From: Prochlorococcus marinus str. MIT 9107
GTDB lineage: Bacteria > Cyanobacteriota > Cyanobacteriia > PCC-6307 > Cyanobiaceae
Assembly: GCF_000759855.1 (NCBI RefSeq)
Contig: NZ_JNAI01000009.1
Location: 62,001 to 126,000 of the forward strand
Direction: 5' to 3'
DNA length: 64,000 nucleotides
Position numbers and translations under genes: made by a program
Shown: in pieces, positions 15,325-25,644 of the stretch
Position numbering within the stretch: position 1 is the first letter of the stretch
Layout: each line of letters opens with the position of its first letter
Notes under the pieces: model-generated
The model's database searches: none
What the model saw: the letters and a program-made list of their open reading frames with translations, nothing else
What the model was told of the DNA's origin: nothing

Positions 15325-15708
15325 TTACTTTTTATTAAATTGATATTTTTTCAATGTTTCTAGAGGAATTGATTCTAGTACTACAATATTGGTAGATTCT
15401 AATATAATCTTAGGTGCAAGTCCATCTAATAGTGATTGCTTCCATCTTTCAAGACAAATACACCAATGATCACCATCCTTAAGGCCTGGGAAGGAATAAA
15501 TAGGCATAGGAGTTATTAAATCATTCCCTTGTGATTTACTGTATTTCAGGAAATTATCATTCATTACACAACATATGGAATGATTCCCTCCATCATTTTT
15601 GTCATATTTACAAAAGCCATCTCTGAACCAGCCTGTAATAGGTTTACAACTACAAACTTCTATTTTTTCTCCTAAAACATTCAATTGCTCTTGACTTTTT
15701 ATGTTCAT
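15325..15708 (-). CDS. DUF2237 family protein
   Basis: 127 residues. Conserved motifs are visible: LNVLGEKIEVCSCKPITGWFRDGFC, HSICCVMNDNFLKYSKSQGNDL and DGDHWCICLERWKQSLLDGLAP. The fold and reaction are unknown; the family is widespread in bacteria and eukaryotes. The several Cys residues (about residues 18, 20, 33, 46, 47 and 83, 85) could bind metal, but this is not established. It is likely co-transcribed with the Ap4A phosphorylase downstream. Confidence 0.85.
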   Translation of the reverse strand: MNIKSQEQLNVLGEKIEVCSCKPITGWFRDGFCKYDKNDGGNHSICCVMNDNFLKYSKSQGNDLITPMPIYSFPGLKDGDHWCICLERWKQSLLDGLAPKIILESTNIVVLESIPLETLKKYQFNKK

Positions 15709-15816
15709 AGATTTTTGCTTTTTTTTAAATAATAATAAAACTCAAACATTTCTTAAAAAAGGTTGACGAGTATGGGGGGTGAGGAGGTAATAATTCTAAT
15801 AAGGTTTTTTTCATTT

Positions 15817-16035
15817 ATGGATTGGGACTTTACTGAAAACGTAGCTTTTAAAGCTCTATTTGATGCTTTCAAAGATAGTGATGAAACATCAGCATTAGAA
15901 TTTTTATCTAGCGATGGTGCTTCATATTACCTTGAATTAACTCAGGATGCAGCTGGTGAGGGTCTTGATCTTGATGATAATGAAACAATGAACGAACTTC
16001 GGGAAGAAATTATTGAATATTTAGAGAACAAATAA
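15817..16035 (+). CDS. small acidic conserved-type hypothetical protein (72 aa)
   Basis: From MDWDFTENVAFKALFDAFKD the protein is acidic and helical (LEFLSSDGASYYLELTQDAA, GLDLDDNETMNELREEIIEYLEN). The frame is open further upstream to a TTG (15763) and an ATG (15772), which would add 15-18 residues including a G-rich stretch. I prefer 15817 because the sequence becomes protein-like there, although its only nearby ribosome-site candidate (AAGG) is 13 bases away. It converges on metH with a nine-base gap. No domain recognised. Confidence 0.7.
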   Translation: MDWDFTENVAFKALFDAFKDSDETSALEFLSSDGASYYLELTQDAAGEGLDLDDNETMNELREEIIEYLENK

Positions 16036-16044
16036 TGATTTATA

Positions 16045-19000
16045 TTAAGCACTAAAATATTTAGCTTTTGAGTGTAGTGAAATGATAGCTGTAGTACTTT
16101 GTTCTGGATGAAGTTGTTCAGATTCATCCATGGTCAAGTTAATTCTTTTTGCATCCAACAATGATAATTGTATTTTTGAGTCAGAGACTTTTGGACATGC
16201 AGGATATCCAAAAGAATATCTAGCTCCTCTATATTTTTGTGCTAGTATTTCTCTATTTTTTTCTGGTTCTTCAGCCTTAAAACCGCATTCAATACGAATT
16301 AACGCATGGACATACTCAGCTAGAGCTTCTGCTAATTGCACAGTAAGTCCATGGAATAATAAATAATCACTATATTTATCTTCTTTAAATAATTTTTGAG
16401 AATGTTCACTAGCAATATCACCCATTGTGACTGCCTGCATAGGAAATATATCTATTGGTTTATCATTTTTCAAATCACAATAGAAATCAGCTATGCAAAG
16501 ATTATTCCCAGATTTTTGTCTTGGAAAATTAAATTGGGAAATTTTATTTAATGATTTATCCTCAAATAAAAAAACACTATTATCTTTTCTACCACATCTA
16601 AAATATCCATAAACTGCTTTGGGTGAAATAAGTTTTTTTTCTACAATTGTCTCTAACCAATTATCCAATAATGGTTTTGCATATGAATCCAAATAGTTAT
16701 AATATTCATCTATGCTTTGGTTTTTCCCCTTTTTTATTTGCCATTGTCCACTAAATAGAGCTTTTTTATCTAGATAAAAAATTAACTTATTTAAATCTAT
16801 ATCATTGTTATATAAGACTTTCGTTCCAACAAAAGGAGGTTTAATTGGTTCTTCTTCATTTATAAATTTAGATCTTTTAAAATTTACTTTTAAATTTAAT
16901 TTGGAAGTCTCGGGGCGTATAGATATTGATTTATTAACCGCTTCAGAGTTGGTTTTTGATGAGGCTAAATTAATATTTATACCCTCATTGTTAATAAATC
17001 CCTCTGTATTTGACCAATTTCCCTTTTTTTTATTAATCATATATTCATTCATGAATTTAAGATCAGTGAACGCATCTTTGCCGTACAATATTTTCCCTTT
17101 ATAAATCCTGCTACAGTCCTCATTCACAAATTTTGGCGTTAACGCTGCACCTCCTAATATAACTGGTACACTAATATCTTCATTGTTAAAAGCCTCTAAA
17201 TTATCTTTCATAAATGCAGTTGACTTAACAAGTAATCCGCTCATAGCAATGCAATCTGCATTGTGCTTCTTTTGTGCATCTATAATTGCTGAAACATCTT
17301 GTTTTATTCCAAGATTTATTACTTCATAACCGTTATTTGTAAGTATTATATCAACCAAATTTTTTCCAATATCATGAACATCGCCTTTAACTGTTGCAAT
17401 TAAGAGTTTTCCATTAGATATTTTTTTATCTACAGTTTCCATATACGGTTCTAAAATTGAGACGGCAAATTTCATTGTTTCAGCGGATTGGAGTACGAAC
17501 GGCAATTGCATTTGACCTGAGCCAAATAGATCTCCTACTACTTTCATCCCATCTAGTAAAAAGGTATTAATTATTTCAAGAGGTTTATATCTTTTTAACG
17601 CTTTATTTAATTGATCTTCTAAACCTATTTTTTCTCCATCAATAATATGATTTTTTAAACTTTCTTCCAGAGTTAAGTTTTTATTCTCTGAAGATGCTTT
17701 TTTGAAATCTTGAATAGATAAATCTTGAAAAGCTTTTGTTAGTTCTACTAATGGATCATAAATACAAATATCATCTTCAAATTGCCTTTTGTCATATATC
17801 AAATCTAAGCAAAGCTTTTTAGTTTCTTCAGAAATTTTTGATAATGGCAGAATTTTATTTGGTGCGATGATAGCAGAATCTAATCCCGCTTTAATACATT
17901 CATCTAAAAATATTGAATTTAAATTAATTCTAGATAATGGAGAAAGGCCAAAACTTATGTTCGATATCCCCAATATAATATGAATTTCTCGGAATTTTTC
18001 ACGAATTTTTGATATGGCAGTAATTGTTTCTTTAGCGTTTAATCTATCTTCTTCTATCCCTGTAGAGATAGGAAGTGCTAAAGGATCAAAAAAGAGCTCA
18101 TAATCTGATAAACCACATTCTCTGGTTCTATTAATCGCTCTTTTAACAATGTTATATTTTTTATCTGCATTCCTAGCCATTCCATCTTCATCGATAGTGC
18201 CGACGACAAGTCCTGAACCATAGCCCAAGGCTAAATTTAGAACTTGATCAAACCTTTCATCACCGTCTTCGTAATTGGTTGAATTTATAATACATTTACC
18301 ACCAGATGACTTTAATCCACTTTCCATTTTGTCAGCATCTGTAGAATCAATCATTAATGGTAAATTTATATTGGTAACTAGTCTTGAAGTTATTTCTTTC
18401 ATATCTTTCACTCCGTCTCTACCAACATAATCAACATTTACATCAAGAACGTGTGCATTTTCTTTTTGTTGTTGTTTGGCAATTGAAATTAGGCCATCCC
18501 AATCGTCGTTATTTAATAACTCCCTTACCTTTTTAGATCCACTTGCATTTAATCTTTCTCCAACAATCAAAATAGAGTTGTCTTGTTTGTATGGAACAGA
18601 ATTATATATTGATGATGCAGAAGGAATATAACCATTTGAATTATTCATACCATTTTTGTTAGTCCTTTCGATATCAATAATTTCATCAATTATTGAAGAA
18701 AGATATTTAATATGATCAGGTGTGGTCCCACAACATCCACCTATTAATTGAACATTAAAGTCATATATAAAATTCATTAACTGCATTTTTAATTCTATCG
18801 GTTTTAATCTGTAGTGAGCAATACCACCAATATTTTCAGGTAGACCTGCATTGGGAATACAACTAATAGCGAAGGGTGAATTTTCAGACAAATACTTAAT
18901 ATGTTCCTTCATTTGTTCTGGACCAGTTGCACAATTAAGTCCAAGGATATCTATATTAAATGGTTCTAATATTGTTAATGCAGATGCGATATCAGATCCA

Positions 19001-19611
19001 ACAAGCATAGTACCTGTTGTTTCCATTGTTATAGAAACCATTATTGGGATATCTATATTTTTACTATCAAGTACTTCTTTTGATGCTAATAAGGCAGATT
19101 TAATTTGCAAAACATCTTGGCAAGTTTCAATTAAAAGAAGATCAACTCCGCCATCTATAAGACCATTTATTTGTTCTTTATATGATTGCTTTAATTCATC
19201 AAAATCTATATGTCCTAATGTGGGTAATTTAGTTGTTGGTCCAATTGAACCAGCAACAAATTTTGGTTTATCAAGTGATGCATATTTTGAAGCACAAATT
19301 TTTGCTATTAATGCAGCATTTTTATTTATCTCATATGCCTTATCTGCAATATCATATTCATCAAGAACTATTGATGATGCTCCAAAAGTATTAGTTTCTA
19401 TAACATGACAACCTGCTTCTAAGAATGAATTATGAACCTTTTCAACTACCTTTGGTGATGATAAAACAAGGTTTTCATTACAACCCTCTAATTCTTTACC
19501 TCCAAAGTCATCTGAAGTAAGATTTAAGTTCTGAAATGATGTTCCAGTACCACCGTCAAAAATAATTAATGGTTTTTCATCTCTATTTAGATAGTTTCTG
19601 AAAGATTCCAT
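16045..19611 (-). CDS. metH: cobalamin-dependent methionine synthase
   Basis: 1188 residues, near full length. The homocysteine domain (1-310) has zinc ligands in GLNCATGP (about 227) and IGGCCGTTPD (about 292). The pterin domain (about 340-620) has LIVGERLNASGSKKVREL. The cobalamin cap and Rossmann domains carry DVHDIGKN, with the cobalt-ligating His near 745. The C-terminal reactivation domain includes AEALAEYVHALIR and RYSFGYPACP. It methylates homocysteine from methyl-tetrahydrofolate. No cobalamin riboswitch is seen: only 19 bases separate it from ilvE upstream, which suggests co-transcription. Confidence 0.98.
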   Translation of the reverse strand: MESFRNYLNRDEKPLIIFDGGTGTSFQNLNLTSDDFGGKELEGCNENLVLSSPKVVEKVHNSFLEAGCHVIETNTFGASSIVLDEYDIADKAYEINKNAALIAKICASKYASLDKPKFVAGSIGPTTKLPTLGHIDFDELKQSYKEQINGLIDGGVDLLLIETCQDVLQIKSALLASKEVLDSKNIDIPIMVSITMETTGTMLVGSDIASALTILEPFNIDILGLNCATGPEQMKEHIKYLSENSPFAISCIPNAGLPENIGGIAHYRLKPIELKMQLMNFIYDFNVQLIGGCCGTTPDHIKYLSSIIDEIIDIERTNKNGMNNSNGYIPSASSIYNSVPYKQDNSILIVGERLNASGSKKVRELLNNDDWDGLISIAKQQQKENAHVLDVNVDYVGRDGVKDMKEITSRLVTNINLPLMIDSTDADKMESGLKSSGGKCIINSTNYEDGDERFDQVLNLALGYGSGLVVGTIDEDGMARNADKKYNIVKRAINRTRECGLSDYELFFDPLALPISTGIEEDRLNAKETITAISKIREKFREIHIILGISNISFGLSPLSRINLNSIFLDECIKAGLDSAIIAPNKILPLSKISEETKKLCLDLIYDKRQFEDDICIYDPLVELTKAFQDLSIQDFKKASSENKNLTLEESLKNHIIDGEKIGLEDQLNKALKRYKPLEIINTFLLDGMKVVGDLFGSGQMQLPFVLQSAETMKFAVSILEPYMETVDKKISNGKLLIATVKGDVHDIGKNLVDIILTNNGYEVINLGIKQDVSAIIDAQKKHNADCIAMSGLLVKSTAFMKDNLEAFNNEDISVPVILGGAALTPKFVNEDCSRIYKGKILYGKDAFTDLKFMNEYMINKKKGNWSNTEGFINNEGININLASSKTNSEAVNKSISIRPETSKLNLKVNFKRSKFINEEEPIKPPFVGTKVLYNNDIDLNKLIFYLDKKALFSGQWQIKKGKNQSIDEYYNYLDSYAKPLLDNWLETIVEKKLISPKAVYGYFRCGRKDNSVFLFEDKSLNKISQFNFPRQKSGNNLCIADFYCDLKNDKPIDIFPMQAVTMGDIASEHSQKLFKEDKYSDYLLFHGLTVQLAEALAEYVHALIRIECGFKAEEPEKNREILAQKYRGARYSFGYPACPKVSDSKIQLSLLDAKRINLTMDESEQLHPEQSTTAIISLHSKAKYFSA

Positions 19612-19630
19612 TTTTATTCAAAAATAGCTT

Positions 19631-20542
19631 TTATATTGAAATTCTAGTTACCCAATTATCATAGTCTTGAGAACGACCTTCTGTTATTTCTATAAGCTTA
19701 TTTTTTAATTTATTCATTATTGGTCTTTCAACATTTAATTTAGTTGATTCAATTTTTTTAACTGGTGTAATTTTTGCTGCTGTACCAGTTAGAAAAACTT
19801 CATCTGCTATTAATAATTCTGTTTTATCAACAGGCCTTTCAATTACATTTATTCCAAATGATTTTGCTAATTCAATTACGCTAGCTCTAGTAATTCCCTC
19901 AAGGATATCTTGATCAACACCAGGAGTTATTAAGTCACCATTTCTTACAATAAATAAATTCATACCACTAGCTTCACTTACCTTACCACTTGAATTTAAT
20001 AGCAAGGCTTCATCAAACCCCGATAAACTAGCTTCTGTTTTAGCTAATGAACTAGTAATATAAGCTCCACTTATTTTCCCTCTCAATGGGAGGGATCTAT
20101 CTTCTTGTCTAGTCCAACTACTCATTCTACAAGAGACGCCATCTGGTGATAGATAATCTCCTAGTTCAATACAATAAATAAAGAAATCTGTTTCAATATT
20201 GTGTAACCTTGGAGCTATACCTAAATCGCTTGTATATACAAATGGTCTTATATAAATAGGTTTTTTGGGTTTATTTCTTTTTATAACTTCTTCTAAGGCT
20301 CTAAAAATATATTCTTCAGAAATATCAGTTAAGAGTAATTTTGCACTTTGAGATAATCTTTTTATGTGTTTATCAGTTCTAAACAAAAGGAACTGTTCTT
20401 TATTCGAAGGGTTAGGTATCGCTCTCATTCCTCCAAAAGCAGCAGTACCATAATGTAGTGCATGAGTAGCTATTGAAATTTTTGCTTCATTAAATGGAAT
20501 ACATTTACCTTCGAACCAGGCGTATGGAAGAAATTCATGCAT
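19631..20542 (-). CDS. ilvE: branched-chain amino-acid aminotransferase
   Basis: 303 residues from MHEFLPYAWFEGKCIPFN; an upstream M two codons earlier is possible. It is a class IV PLP aminotransferase: HALHYGTAAFGGMRA near the N-terminus, the PLP lysine in LRGKISGAYITSSLAKTEA (about residue 155), and EASGMNLFIVRNG plus GITRASVIELA downstream. It makes Leu, Ile and Val from their keto acids with glutamate, the last step of the pathway begun by ilvA at 52.8 kb. It is divergent from cobN, sharing about 70 bases of upstream DNA. Confidence 0.96.
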   Translation of the reverse strand: MHEFLPYAWFEGKCIPFNEAKISIATHALHYGTAAFGGMRAIPNPSNKEQFLLFRTDKHIKRLSQSAKLLLTDISEEYIFRALEEVIKRNKPKKPIYIRPFVYTSDLGIAPRLHNIETDFFIYCIELGDYLSPDGVSCRMSSWTRQEDRSLPLRGKISGAYITSSLAKTEASLSGFDEALLLNSSGKVSEASGMNLFIVRNGDLITPGVDQDILEGITRASVIELAKSFGINVIERPVDKTELLIADEVFLTGTAAKITPVKKIESTKLNVERPIMNKLKNKLIEITEGRSQDYDNWVTRISI

Positions 20543-20614
20543 ATTCAATTTATTTAATTAAGGTAAACTTGTTTTATCCTACGTAAGTATTCTAAACCTT
20601 ATTCATATATAAAA

Positions 20615-23600
20615 ATGCACAGGATATTAAATATAGCAGGAAATGAAAAGAATAAGGATGATTTAATTGAGCAACCAGTGGCAGATTTTATTTTTATAAC
20701 AAGTGTCAAAGCAGATTTAAATCTCATATCAAACTTATTGTTAGAAAAAGAATTTATATCATTAAATAATAATATAAGAGCATTAGAAATTTCTAATTTA
20801 AATTCGTCAGCTCAAATAGATAATTATCTATTAAAAACAATTAATTATGCAAAAGTTGTAGTACTACGATTATTTGGTGATAAAGGTACCTGGAAGTATG
20901 GAATTGAACAACTTTTAAATTGGCAAGCAGTCAATAAAAATAGGAAGCTAGTCATACTATCAGGTACTCCTGACCAGGAAGTTTCTTTATGTGAAATAAG
21001 TAGTATAGATAAAGCTATTGCATTAAATATTTCTAAGTTATTAAGATCTGGAGGACTTGATAATTATAGAAAATTCCTTAGTTGTCTATATTACCTTCAA
21101 GGTGATGAAACATTAATTCCTGCTGAGTTTTTGAATATTTCTATTTATGCAGATCCTTATTTGTATGATTGGAAAATTGAAAAGGGTGAAAAGATAGGAA
21201 TAATATCCTATAAATCACTTTTTTTGGCTAATGAAATTGAAGTAAACGAAAAACTAAACTTGCAGTTAAGAAAATGCGGACTATCGCCCAAAACATTTTT
21301 TATATCAACACTAAAAGATCATATTATTCAAAATAAATTAATAGACATTTTTAAAAAAGAAGATATTAAACTAATAATTACCACAACTTCATTTTCTTCA
21401 TCTCATATCAAAAATAATGATTTAATTGAATATTCTACAAATATTTTTACTTCTCTTAAAATCCCAATTTTGCAGCTTCTTTCTTCTAATAGATCAAGAA
21501 AAAATTGGTTAAATTCATCCATTGGAATGAATTCATCTGATTTATTAATGCAAATAATCATTCCCGAATTTGATGGAAGAATTACTACTTGTCCTTCTGC
21601 ATTTAAAGAAATAATTTCTGAAAATAATACACTTTACAGTGAAATAACTAGTTATAAAGCTGATAAATCAGGGATTAAATGGATTTCAAAATTAGCAACA
21701 AATTATGTGAAACTTCAAAAACTTAATAATTTTGATAAAAGAATTTGTTTAGTAATAAGTAATTATCCAGTAAAGAATGGAAGAATTGGTAATGGTGTTG
21801 GTCTTAATACACCATCTTCGATAATAAATATTCTAAACTGGTTAAAAGAAGAAGGATATGACCTGGGATCTTGTGATTATCCTCAAGATTCTTCGGAATT
21901 AATGTCAATTCTTATAAAAACTAGAACTAATGATATTGAATCTCAAAATAATAAACCATTAGATTACTTACCACTTAGTGAATATTTAAAATATTGGAAT
22001 TATTTAGAACTCGAACCAAAAAATATTATTGTTAAACGTTGGGGCAAACCATCTGAAGCGATCGATCTTGATAAAGAAGGCTTCTCAATAAATGGTCTTA
22101 GATTTGGAAAAATAACATTATTAATTCAACCCCCACGAGGATATGACGCTTACACTGATAGAGATATTCACTCGCCTGATCTGCCACCTCCACATAGATA
22201 TTTAGCACAATATCATTGGATAGAAAAAATTTTTAATGCAAATGCTATATGCCATATTGGTAAACATGGAACTGTTGAATGGTTACCTGGCAAATCTATA
22301 GGTCTCAGCAATAAATGTTTCCCAAATATTATTTGTCCTGCTATACCTAATATATATCCCTTTATCGTAAATGATCCTGGCGAAGGATCCCAAGCTAAAA
22401 GAAGAACTGCTGCCACAATTATTGATCATTTAACCCCTCCTTTAGATAGGTCAGAATTATATGGAAAATTTTCCATTTTGGAAAATTATTTAGACGAGTA
22501 TATTGAAGCAAAATTATTAAATTCTAATCGTATTGATATAATAGAAAAATCCATTTTTGAATTAATTAAAAAAGATTTTAGTGAAATTACATTAAATGAT
22601 AAAAACAATCAAATAGAAGAAATTGATTCCTTTCTTTGCACAATTAAAGAATCTCAAATTAGGACAGGTTTGCATGTTTTTGGTAATAGGCAGAATGACA
22701 TTAATGAAATAAATTTATTCTTGTGTATTGCTAGAGTGCCAAATGCAAGTCGAATTGGTGTTGTTCAATATATAGCAAAACATTTAAAACTAGATTTGGA
22801 TCCTTGGACAAATAATTTTGATCAAAAGTTAAGTGAGAATGATAAAAAAATATTATTTACTTTTTCAAACGAATACATTTTAAACATTAGGATGTCTATT
22901 GAGTTTTTGGAAAAACAAGCAAAGTATCTAATATATTTGTTTTTTTACAAAAAGAAAGGCAATATAAAAAATCTAGAAAAATATAAAAATCAGAAAATAA
23001 TAGACTATTTCTTTAATGATAAAAAACATCATAATTATTTTTTATTATTAAAAAATGAGATCCTAAATCCAATAATTAATTCTTCATATAATGAGAAATT
23101 ATCATTTATTAATTCATTAAATGGCAAATATGTTAAGAGTGGTCCATCTGGAGCTCCAACGAGAGGTAAGATTGAAGCTTTACCAACTGGTAAAAATTTC
23201 TTTTCAGTCGATTCAAGAGGACTCCCTACGGAATCAGCATGGATTGTTGGTTGTAAATCCGCATCTCAAATACTCGATTTATTTAAACAAGAAAATGGAG
23301 AAGACTTAAAAAATATAGCAATATCAGTATGGGCAACATCCACAATGAGAAATGGTGGAGAAGAAATTTGTCAAATACTATATTTATTAGGTGTACAACC
23401 TATTTGGGATGGACCCTCAAGAAGAGTAATTGATTTAGAAATTATTCCTTTATCTGTTCTCGATAGGCCAAGGGTTGATGTCACGTTAAGGATTTCTGGA
23501 ATGTTTAGAGATGCATTTCCTCAGTTAATTAAATTAACTTCTAAAGCGATAAATCTTGTTTCTAATCTTAATGAGAATAATAAATTTAACCCTCTAGCTG

Positions 23601-24352
23601 GAGCATTAAAGAATGGTAATCCAATTAAACGGATCTTTGGCTCAGCTCCAGGTTCATATGGAGCAGGTCTACAAGAACTAATATCAAATTCTAATTGGGA
23701 AAATATTGATGATTTTGGAGAATCTTTTCTTAATTGGAGTAAGTGGATTTACGGCGATAATCTTGAACCTATAGAGGATAAAAAATCATTAGAAAATGCT
23801 CTTAAAAATATCCAGTTAGTAGTTCATAACCAAGATAATAAAGAACATGATATTTTAGATTCTGATGATTATTATCAGTTTCAAGGAGGTTTATCTTCAG
23901 CAATAAAAAAAATAAGCGGTAAATTACCTGAAATGTATCATGGTGATTTATCTAAATTTGGATTATCAAAAATTTCAAAATTACAAGATGAAATTAATAA
24001 AGTTGTTATTTCAAGAATTCTTAACCCAAAATGGATAAATGGAATGAAGGATAATGGTTATAAAGGAGCGTTTGAATTCTCAGCAACCCTAGATTACTTA
24101 TATGCTTATGATGCCACTACTGAAGTAATTTCAGATTGGTGTTATGAGGAAGTTTATAAAATATGGTTATGTGATCATGATCTTAAGAATTTCTTTCTAG
24201 AGAATAATCCATGGGCATTAAGAGATATTTCACAGAGATTTCTTGAAATTATAAATAGAAAAATGTGGAGGAATTGTTCTTATGAAGTTATTGAAAATTT
24301 AAAGAACATAATTATCAATACTGATTCAATAATTGAGAAGAACGAATTTTGA
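20615..24352 (+). CDS. cobN: cobaltochelatase CobN subunit
   Basis: 1245 residues, the usual length for CobN and longer than many BchH/ChlH-related fragments. Family signatures include PPRGYDAYTDRDIHSPDLPP, HWIEKIFNANAICHIGKHGTVEWLPGK and VNDPGEGSQAKRR. Late sequences such as GAPTRGKIEALPTGKNFF and SVWATSTMRNGGEEI also match. It inserts cobalt into the corrin ring in aerobic-type B12 synthesis. Cyanobacteria lack dedicated CobST, and the AAA+ partners are thought to be ChlI/ChlD. Magnesium chelatase ChlH is an alternative paralog, but the motif set and the cobU/metH context favour CobN. Confidence 0.93.
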   Translation: MHRILNIAGNEKNKDDLIEQPVADFIFITSVKADLNLISNLLLEKEFISLNNNIRALEISNLNSSAQIDNYLLKTINYAKVVVLRLFGDKGTWKYGIEQLLNWQAVNKNRKLVILSGTPDQEVSLCEISSIDKAIALNISKLLRSGGLDNYRKFLSCLYYLQGDETLIPAEFLNISIYADPYLYDWKIEKGEKIGIISYKSLFLANEIEVNEKLNLQLRKCGLSPKTFFISTLKDHIIQNKLIDIFKKEDIKLIITTTSFSSSHIKNNDLIEYSTNIFTSLKIPILQLLSSNRSRKNWLNSSIGMNSSDLLMQIIIPEFDGRITTCPSAFKEIISENNTLYSEITSYKADKSGIKWISKLATNYVKLQKLNNFDKRICLVISNYPVKNGRIGNGVGLNTPSSIINILNWLKEEGYDLGSCDYPQDSSELMSILIKTRTNDIESQNNKPLDYLPLSEYLKYWNYLELEPKNIIVKRWGKPSEAIDLDKEGFSINGLRFGKITLLIQPPRGYDAYTDRDIHSPDLPPPHRYLAQYHWIEKIFNANAICHIGKHGTVEWLPGKSIGLSNKCFPNIICPAIPNIYPFIVNDPGEGSQAKRRTAATIIDHLTPPLDRSELYGKFSILENYLDEYIEAKLLNSNRIDIIEKSIFELIKKDFSEITLNDKNNQIEEIDSFLCTIKESQIRTGLHVFGNRQNDINEINLFLCIARVPNASRIGVVQYIAKHLKLDLDPWTNNFDQKLSENDKKILFTFSNEYILNIRMSIEFLEKQAKYLIYLFFYKKKGNIKNLEKYKNQKIIDYFFNDKKHHNYFLLLKNEILNPIINSSYNEKLSFINSLNGKYVKSGPSGAPTRGKIEALPTGKNFFSVDSRGLPTESAWIVGCKSASQILDLFKQENGEDLKNIAISVWATSTMRNGGEEICQILYLLGVQPIWDGPSRRVIDLEIIPLSVLDRPRVDVTLRISGMFRDAFPQLIKLTSKAINLVSNLNENNKFNPLAGALKNGNPIKRIFGSAPGSYGAGLQELISNSNWENIDDFGESFLNWSKWIYGDNLEPIEDKKSLENALKNIQLVVHNQDNKEHDILDSDDYYQFQGGLSSAIKKISGKLPEMYHGDLSKFGLSKISKLQDEINKVVISRILNPKWINGMKDNGYKGAFEFSATLDYLYAYDATTEVISDWCYEEVYKIWLCDHDLKNFFLENNPWALRDISQRFLEIINRKMWRNCSYEVIENLKNIIINTDSIIEKNEF

Positions 24353-24353
24353 C

Positions 24354-25001
24354 CTATCTTCCTAAAAGTGAAAATCCATGACTATCAGTGCCACATGATT
24401 TAAGCATTGAATATCTATCAGTTAATTCATCGATTTTGTCACAAATAAAATTACTGGCTTGCCATATTGGATTGAGGTTATAGTCATACCAAACCTCAAT
24501 CCCATTAACCTTATTTTTGTGGGCTTCTGGAATTAAGATGTTAAATGGAATTCTATATCTAGCAGGATGAGCTAAAAATGATAAACCACCAGCAAGTTCT
24601 ATTGCTCTTGCGACAGAATTTATTTGCAAATCGTTTCCTATTGGAGATTCACCTAAAATATATGGTGAAAGAGACTCACTATTTATATTAATTCCCAAGC
24701 CTAAAACATGAACTAAACATCCCTTAAGTAAACAATTAATTTCAATACCAGGTATTAATCTGAATGAATTTTTTGGATATTTTTTTAATAAACCATTATC
24801 AGTTATATATTTGTGAGCCATTATTGAATGATGATCTGTAATTGATAAGAATTGAAGTTTGTTACGAAAAGCTTGATCTAATAAATCTTCAGGGCGCATA
24901 CTTCCATCGCTAAAGTTAGTATGACAGTGAAAATTTATAATATGAGGACAACTATATTTATCGATTTTTGAGGTTAAATCTATTAACTCTTCTTTATCCA
25001 T
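24354..25001 (-). CDS. PHP-domain phosphoesterase
   Basis: 215 residues. The metal-binding motifs of the PHP superfamily are present: FHCHTNFSDGSMRPEDLL (HxH and Asp), SITDHHSIMAH, LVHVLGLGI, FLAHPARY and a terminal CGTDSHGF. It is close to the TrpH/RNase AM-like and nucleotide-phosphatase PHP proteins, but the substrate cannot be told from sequence. It ends one base from the convergent cobN stop and is followed upstream by hemG on the same strand with a 13-base gap. Confidence 0.85.
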   Translation of the reverse strand: MDKEELIDLTSKIDKYSCPHIINFHCHTNFSDGSMRPEDLLDQAFRNKLQFLSITDHHSIMAHKYITDNGLLKKYPKNSFRLIPGIEINCLLKGCLVHVLGLGININSESLSPYILGESPIGNDLQINSVARAIELAGGLSFLAHPARYRIPFNILIPEAHKNKVNGIEVWYDYNLNPIWQASNFICDKIDELTDRYSMLKSCGTDSHGFSLLGR

Positions 25002-25014
25002 AAATAAAAAGTTT

Positions 25015-25551
25015 TTAAAATTTTGATATTGAATTTATTAAACTATCAACTTTTTCCCAATCCGTTAGTTCATATGTTTTTGAAGTGTCTTTGGGACCAT
25101 TAGTTATAAACATAATAAATAGAATTGCTAATTTATTTAGTGTATCTAAGCTTGGATAATCTAATCTCCCTGCGAAAACCTCCTTGACTGTAGGTTCCCA
25201 TTTGACTTTTTTTAAGAATTTTACAACATATGGATTTGTTTCAGGAGTTGATTTTTCAGGTTTTCTTGCTGTTAAGTTTAAAGAAAAGAAAGCAGTTTTT
25301 ACCTTGTCTAATTTTTCAATATTTTGTTGAATAAATTTGTAAACATTTTTTCTATGGTATCCATACCTAACGCTTGCGCCAATAACAATTTCCTCAAAAT
25401 CATTTAAATCATAATCAGCTGAATCTTCAACTGAAATAATACTTACTTTTTTTCTTCCTTTTAATTTTTTATAAATGTAATTGCAAATTTCTTTAGTATG
25501 TCCATCAACAGTGGAATATATAATAAGAAGTTTTGATTTTCTCCAGAACAC
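25015..25551 (-). CDS. hemG: protoporphyrinogen IX oxidase, HemG (flavodoxin) type
   Basis: 178 residues, flavodoxin-like. The FMN phosphate loop is IIYSTVDGHTKEI at about 9-21. Family-specific blocks are EEIVIGASVRYGYHRKNVYKFI, FFSLNLTARKPEKSTPETNP and the long insert KEVFAGRLDYPSL typical of HemG, not of electron-carrier flavodoxins. It oxidises protoporphyrinogen IX to protoporphyrin IX, the branch point to heme and chlorophyll, probably passing electrons to a membrane quinone. HemG is mainly known from gamma-proteobacteria, while most cyanobacteria use HemJ, so transfer is likely. Base composition matches the neighbours, so any transfer is old. Confidence 0.88.
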   Translation of the reverse strand: MFWRKSKLLIIYSTVDGHTKEICNYIYKKLKGRKKVSIISVEDSADYDLNDFEEIVIGASVRYGYHRKNVYKFIQQNIEKLDKVKTAFFSLNLTARKPEKSTPETNPYVVKFLKKVKWEPTVKEVFAGRLDYPSLDTLNKLAILFIMFITNGPKDTSKTYELTDWEKVDSLINSISKF

Positions 25552-25644
25552 TATAAAAGGAAATTAATTAAAACTTATTTTAATTCGAATTAACCCTAAA
25601 ATCCTACAATATCAACTTCTATGAATATTTTATATAAATTCTGA

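Noticed and set aside
19612-19630. Cobalamin riboswitch before metH.
   Set aside because: Only 19 bases separate ilvE and metH, and the ilvE/cobN leader (about 70 bases) is too short for one.
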